Assembly: GCA_902363455.1 (NCBI GenBank) | Contig: CABJAC010000005.1 | Span: forward strand, 78,888 to 142,887 | From: Caryophanales bacterium | GTDB lineage: Bacteria > Bacillota > Bacilli > Exiguobacteriales > Exiguobacteriaceae | Direction of reading: 5' to 3' | DNA length: 64,000 nucleotides | Shown here: piece after piece, positions 60,278 through 64,000 of the stretch | Position numbering within the stretch: the stretch's first letter is position 1 | Layout of the letters: every line of letters starts with the position of its first letter | Notes under the pieces: model-generated | What the model saw: the letters and a program-made list of their open reading frames with translations, nothing else | Databases searched by the model: none | Told to the model about the DNA's origin: nothing | Position numbers and translations under genes: made by a program

Positions 60278-61573
60278 TTAGTTCAAGCCACACCGTTCAA
60301 AGATTTCATCGACTCGGCTCGTATGATACGTTGGATCAAAACAAGCATCGAGTTCTTCTTCTGTAAAGAGTTGTTGAATGTCCGCTTCCTGCCATAAGAC
60401 ATCGCGGAACATGATTTGTTCTTCCCATGCCTGCATCGCCCGCGGTTGAACGAAGTCATAGGCCGCTTCACGTGACCAACCTTTTTCGATCAAAGCGAGT
60501 AAGACGTGACCGGAGAAGATAACACCAAACGTCCGGTCCATGTTGCGTTTCATGTTTTCCGGGAATACCGTCAGATTTTTGATGATGTTACCGAACCGGT
60601 TCAACATGTAGTTGAGTAATCCCGTCGCATCCGGCAAAATGATCCGTTCCGCAGACGAATGGGAGATATCCCGTTCATGCCACAGTGAGACGTTTTCGTA
60701 CGCTGTCACCATATGGCCGCGGATGACACGGGCAAGACCCGTCATGTTCTCCGAACCGATCGGATTCCGTTTGTGCGGCATCGCCGATGATCCCTTTTGA
60801 CCTTTAGCGAAGAATTCTTCGACTTCACGGGTCTCCGTTTTTTGAAGACCACGAATTTCTGTCGCCATCTTTTCAATCGATGTCGCGATTAAGGCAATCG
60901 TCGACATGTAATGGGCATGACGATCACGTTGCAAGGTTTGCGTCGAGACCGGTGCTGGTTTCGTGCCAAGCTTCTCACAGACATATTTTTCGATGAACGG
61001 GTCGATGTTCGCAAACGTTCCGACCGCCCCCGACATCTTGCCGTATTCGACTGTTTCCCGTGCTGCCTCGAACCGGACTTTATTGCGTTTCATTTCTTCG
61101 TACCAAAGGGCCAGCTTCAGACCAAACGTCGTCGGCTCAGCGTGTACGCCGTGTGTACGTCCCATCATGACCGTATATTTATGTTCGTTGGCTTTGACCT
61201 TCAATATTTCAATGAAACGATCAAGATCGGCCGCCAAGATATCATTGGCTTGTTTCAACAGATACGATAACGCCGTATCAACGACGTCCGTTGATGTCAG
61301 TCCGTAATGGACCCATTTGCGTTCTTCGCCAAGCATCTCCGATACGGCACGTGTGAAGGCGATGACGTCGTGTCGTGTCTCTTGCTCGATTTCATTGATC
61401 CGATTGACATCAAAGGAAGCATTTTCCCAAAGCAACTGGACGTCTTCTTTTGGAATCACGCCAAGCTCACTCCAGGCTTCACATGCTAAAATCTCAACTT
61501 TCAACCAGGCTTCGAATTTGTTTTGTTCTGTCCAGATCGCTTTCATTTCAGGACGTGTATAGCGTTCGATCAT
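60278..61573 (-). CDS. purB: Adenylosuccinate lyase
   Basis: 431 residues. [10 protein letters not shown] start, [15 protein letters not shown] (about 87), [16 protein letters not shown] with catalytic His (about 139), and the mobile loop [16 protein letters not shown] (about 262). Splits SAICAR and adenylosuccinate. ATGA overlap with purK. Confidence 0.97.
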   Translation of the reverse strand: MIERYTRPEMKAIWTEQNKFEAWLKVEILACEAWSELGVIPKEDVQLLWENASFDVNRINEIEQETRHDVIAFTRAVSEMLGEERKWVHYGLTSTDVVDTALSYLLKQANDILAADLDRFIEILKVKANEHKYTVMMGRTHGVHAEPTTFGLKLALWYEEMKRNKVRFEAARETVEYGKMSGAVGTFANIDPFIEKYVCEKLGTKPAPVSTQTLQRDRHAHYMSTIALIATSIEKMATEIRGLQKTETREVEEFFAKGQKGSSAMPHKRNPIGSENMTGLARVIRGHMVTAYENVSLWHERDISHSSAERIILPDATGLLNYMLNRFGNIIKNLTVFPENMKRNMDRTFGVIFSGHVLLALIEKGWSREAAYDFVQPRAMQAWEEQIMFRDVLWQEADIQQLFTEEELDACFDPTYHTSRVDEIFERCGLN

Positions 61574-62673
61574 CTAACCGTCTCCTTCCATATCTGCAGG
61601 CGCGCAACTTCGGCTAACGCTTCTTCGACCGAATCAGCCAAGATGTTCAGATGCCCCATCTTCCGCCCCTGTTTTGCGTCCTGCTTTCCGTATAAATGGA
61701 CTTTCGTCCGCGAGGATAACATCGGTAATGCCTCGTCTAATGCTGTGATATGTTGACCTAGGATGTTCGCCATGACGACCGGTGTCGTCAAGCGGGTATC
61801 ACCAAGCGGCAGTCCGCAGATGGCTCGTATGTGTTGCTCAAACTGTGACGTCTCGCACGCATCAATCGAATAATGACCCGAGTTGTGCGGACGCGGCGCC
61901 AGTTCGTTAACGATCAGTTCGGAACCGACGACGAACAGTTCGATTGCCAGTGTGCCGATCAAATCGACATCGTTTGCGAGACGCGTCGCCAGGTCAATCG
62001 CTTGTTGCTCCAAGTCGCTTGAGATGCGGGCGGGAACGATCGACAGATGCAGGATGTTGTCTTGGTGGATATTTTCACTGACCGGGAAGACTTTCGTTTC
62101 CCGCTCGCTTCGCGCGACGATGACGGAAATCTCTTGGTCAAACGGCAACCACTTTTCGGCGACGTATGCTGCCGGTTCAAAACGGGCGATGGCCGTTTCT
62201 AGATCCAGTTCTGTTCGAATGACCGTCTGCCCTTTGCCGTCATACCCAAACCGGGCTGTTTTTAAGACGAAGGGAAGACCTAACTGCCGTTTCCCTTCGA
62301 GAAGATCATCGGTCGTCTGAACTGCCTGGTATGGTGCCACTTGGTAACCGAGCTGTTCCATCAGTTCCTTCTCACGAATCCGGTGTTGTGTCCGAAACAG
62401 AAGTTCGGTGCCGTGGATCAATTTACCACCGATGGCTTCCGCTACTTCGTGTGAGATGTTTTCAAACTCATACGTTACGACATCCGAAACGTCAGCCAGT
62501 CGTTTTGCTGCCTCGACATCCGTGAACGGTGCCTGAATCTGTTGATCGGCAACTTGCGCACACGGTGCATTCTCCGTCGGATCAAGCGTGATGAGCGAAT
62601 ATCCCATTTGGCGTGCAGATAAAGCCATCATCCGCCCCAATTGTCCTCCGCCTAAGATTCCGATTCGTGTCAT
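61570..62673 (-). CDS. purK: N5-carboxyaminoimidazole ribonucleotide synthase
   Basis: 367 residues, ATP-grasp. [21 protein letters not shown] start, [24 protein letters not shown] (about 137), [13 protein letters not shown] and [26 protein letters not shown] (about 255). Converts AIR, bicarbonate and ATP to N5-CAIR. Overlaps purE and purB. Confidence 0.97.
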   Translation of the reverse strand: MTRIGILGGGQLGRMMALSARQMGYSLITLDPTENAPCAQVADQQIQAPFTDVEAAKRLADVSDVVTYEFENISHEVAEAIGGKLIHGTELLFRTQHRIREKELMEQLGYQVAPYQAVQTTDDLLEGKRQLGLPFVLKTARFGYDGKGQTVIRTELDLETAIARFEPAAYVAEKWLPFDQEISVIVARSERETKVFPVSENIHQDNILHLSIVPARISSDLEQQAIDLATRLANDVDLIGTLAIELFVVGSELIVNELAPRPHNSGHYSIDACETSQFEQHIRAICGLPLGDTRLTTPVVMANILGQHITALDEALPMLSSRTKVHLYGKQDAKQGRKMGHLNILADSVEEALAEVARLQIWKETVR

Positions 62674-63161
62674 GTCAGATGCACCTCCGAAGCGATGACA
62701 TCCCCTTCCAGTTCGACCCGCATATGATCTAAAGCCCGGGCAATCCGTTCATCGACGGTCGCAAGAATCTGAGCTGCAAGCAAACCGGCATTTTTTGCTC
62801 CAGCGTCCCCAATCGCAACGGTCGCGACCGGAACACCACCTGGCATCTGAACGATCGAGAGTAAGGAATCGATGCCTTGGAGTGCTTTGCTCTGAATCGG
62901 GACACCAATCACGGGGAGCGTCGTCTTCGCTGCCACCATTCCCGGAAGGTGGGCTGCCCCACCTGCACCGGCAATGATGACTTTTAATCCTCGTTCCCGA
63001 GCGGATTCCGCATAACGAAACATTAAGTCCGGTGTCCGGTGTGCGGAGACCACTTTCTTTTCGTATACAATGTCCAATTGATCCAGTACGTCACACGTTT
63101 TCTGCATGGTCACCCAATCCGATTGACTGCCCATGATGACTCCGATTTCCACCTTACTCAT
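62670..63161 (-). CDS. purE: N5-CAIR mutase
   Basis: 163 residues: [14 protein letters not shown] (about 7), [15 protein letters not shown] with catalytic His (about 40), [48 protein letters not shown]. First gene of the purine operon; AAGGAGGAG RBS. Immediately downstream of the riboswitch terminator. Confidence 0.97.
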   Translation of the reverse strand: MSKVEIGVIMGSQSDWVTMQKTCDVLDQLDIVYEKKVVSAHRTPDLMFRYAESARERGLKVIIAGAGGAAHLPGMVAAKTTLPVIGVPIQSKALQGIDSLLSIVQMPGGVPVATVAIGDAGAKNAGLLAAQILATVDERIARALDHMRVELEGDVIASEVHLT

Positions 63162-63182
63162 CTTCGTCTCCTCCTTTTTGCA

Positions 63183-63224
63183 TAAAAAAAGCCCAAACCA
63201 CGTCTAAAAGGGTGGCTTAGGGTA
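63183..63224 (-). terminator. Guanine-riboswitch terminator
   Basis: On the minus strand CCC-T-AAGCCAC pairs with GTGGTTTGGG, followed by CTTTTTTT, 22 nt before the purE start. Forms when the aptamer is occupied. Confidence 0.82.
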
Positions 63225-63264
63225 TAAAAAGGTACGCCAAAAAACGATCGACGAACATCCATAT

Positions 63265-63335
63265 ACCCCATAGTCCAACGATTTAGGGTCGTCGGGTAGA
63301 AACTTGCAAGCCATATCCCTGCTATTATACGAGGT
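63265..63335 (-). ncRNA. Guanine riboswitch (purine aptamer)
   Basis: 71 nt on the minus strand with an 8-bp P1 (ACCTCGTA / TATGGGGT), the conserved TATAATAG, GATATGG, AAGTTTCTACC and CTAAAT elements and the J3/1 GACTATGG. The cytosine at 63273 equals C74 of the xpt aptamer, giving guanine/hypoxanthine rather than adenine specificity. It controls purE-purD by transcription attenuation. Confidence 0.95.
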
Positions 63336-63364
63336 GTTATATTCAATCTTCCTATCACGCCTTC

Positions 63365-63394
63365 ATCTTAACAAGACTGAACTCCATTCGTCAA
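63365..63394 (-). promoter_or_regulatory. Promoter of the purine operon
   Basis: On the minus strand TTGACG (63394-63389), 18 nt, TAAGAT (63370-63365). Transcription would start near 63358, a few bases before the aptamer. Confidence 0.65.
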
Positions 63395-63399
63395 CCAAA

Positions 63400-63440
63400 G
63401 GCGAACAATTTAATTATCTGAAAATTCATCGTTCGGTTTT
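63400..63440. promoter_or_regulatory. Inverted PurBox-like elements upstream of the pur promoter
   Basis: GCGAACAATT on the plus strand (63401-63410) and AAAACCGAACGAT on the minus strand (63440-63428) resemble the PurR PurBox AWWWCCGAACWWT in opposite orientation, just upstream of the -35. Two further minus-strand CGAA cores lie at 63458-63461 and 63474-63477. Spacing is wider than I recall for B. subtilis. Nothing else is visible in this gene-free stretch between purE and the NETI gene. Confidence 0.5.
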
Positions 63441-63519
63441 ATACTCGTTTTCTCCCATTCGATTGGTTTTCCATTCGGAAATTTAAACTGCTGTCAACCT
63501 GACAGAAAGAAAAACTACT

Positions 63520-63561
63520 AAAAAAGACCACCCTTTCATAAAAGAAAGGATGGTCTTTGCG
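63520..63561 (-). terminator. Terminator after the NETI gene
   Basis: AAAGACCATCCTTTC / GAAAGGGTGGTCTTT (one mismatch) plus TTTTTT on the minus strand, 15 nt after the stop. Confidence 0.88.
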
Positions 63562-63576
63562 AAAAAACAATTCGAT

Positions 63577-63783
63577 TCATGCGTTCTCAGATTCGAGTTT
63601 CGGCTTACAGTCAAAGATAATTTGTTGGCGGATAGGGTACGGTTCTCCGTTGGCATCAAGTCCAAAAATCGGTTCTTCCCGTCGAACGGTCGGACGATAA
63701 CCCATGGCATCAATCCGATCAATGCACTCGCTGATCGTTTCATTTTCTTCTACGGCAACGCGCATTTTTTGTTTTTTTGCCAT
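63577..63783 (-). CDS. yebG: NETI motif-containing protein (YebG-like)
   Basis: 68 residues: MAKKQKMRVAVEENETISECIDRIDAMGYRPTVRREEPIF... with the ENETI motif at about 13-17 that names the family. Small, basic at the N-terminus, function unknown. B. subtilis yebG also lies immediately upstream of purE. ATG 63783 is 10 nt from AAGGAAGGA; an in-frame GTG three codons upstream is the alternative start. Confidence 0.82.
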   Translation of the reverse strand: MAKKQKMRVAVEENETISECIDRIDAMGYRPTVRREEPIFGLDANGEPYPIRQQIIFDCKPKLESENA

Positions 63784-63834
63784 GAGTCTCACATTCCTTC
63801 CTTATTGTATATATGAAAAAACCAAAAAAAGTCC

Positions 63835-63880
63835 ATAAAAAAGCGGCGGCCCTTGAGCGTATGCTCCAGAACCACCGTTT
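63835..63880 (-). terminator. Terminator of the rRNA operon
   Basis: On the minus strand the hairpin CGGTGGTTCTGGAGC / GCTCAAGGGCCGCCG ends in CTTTTTTAT directly after the 5S gene. Confidence 0.85.
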
Positions 63881-63997
<117 letters not shown>

Positions 63998-64000
63998 GAC

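Overview
This is an ordinary low-to-mid GC Bacillota chromosome, most likely Exiguobacterium or a close relative. That name is inferred from the gene set and from gene order shared with Bacillus and Staphylococcus; the sequence does not prove it. There is no prophage, insertion sequence, CRISPR array or tRNA. Gene density is high, ATGA start/stop overlaps are frequent, and ribosome binding sites are strong. Typical Bacillota control devices are present: an L-box lysine riboswitch, a guanine riboswitch, and candidate CtsR, CcpA (cre), ArgR/AhrC, NagR, PurR and SigB sites.

Layout. 1-10.7 kb is a mixed region: an edge-truncated basic amino-acid antiporter, an MgtC-like membrane protein, an orphan oligopeptide-binding lipoprotein, adenine deaminase, a gamma-carbonic anhydrase-like protein, a cassette of two tiny unknown ORFs, an OpuC-type compatible-solute ABC transporter, and a LysM polysaccharide deacetylase. 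10.7-18.9 kb (minus strand) is the lysine/diaminopimelate operon lysC-asd-dapA-dapB-dapH-ilvE-alr-lysA behind a lysine riboswitch. 18.9-23.2 kb holds argGH and a GNAT/AlaX pair. 23.3-27.5 kb holds GlcNAc catabolism (nagR, nagA-nagB) around an LCP cell-wall ligase. 27.6-33.3 kb holds mprF, a MATE pump, a CHAD protein and glutaminase. 33.4-37 kb is a cbpA-clpB heat-shock operon with a textbook CtsR operator. 37-39.4 kb holds ywbE and an RpiR regulator with an M20 amidohydrolase.

39.5-63.8 kb follows the B. subtilis order NETI/yebG-purEKBCSQLFMNHD-yerA-yerC-pcrB-pcrA-ligA-camS almost gene for gene. The insertions are a KtrB-type K+ channel plus a small membrane protein between yerC and pcrB, and a class D sortase between ligA and camS. 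The whole de novo purine pathway from PRPP to IMP is here, behind a guanine riboswitch and PurBox-like elements. The right edge carries a 5S rRNA on the minus strand, the end of an rRNA operon lying outside the window.

Functionally the window combines purine, lysine/DAP and arginine synthesis with cell-wall genes (DAP, D-Ala, GlcNAc, LCP, deacetylase, sortase) and DNA replication/repair. I do not see a wholly new multi-gene system. The best leads are the two-tiny-ORF cassette at 6390-6637 under a likely catabolite-controlled promoter, the dap operon in which ilvE sits in the slot used by the DAP deacetylase in Staphylococcus, and several regulatory sites that link housekeeping genes to stress or carbon state.
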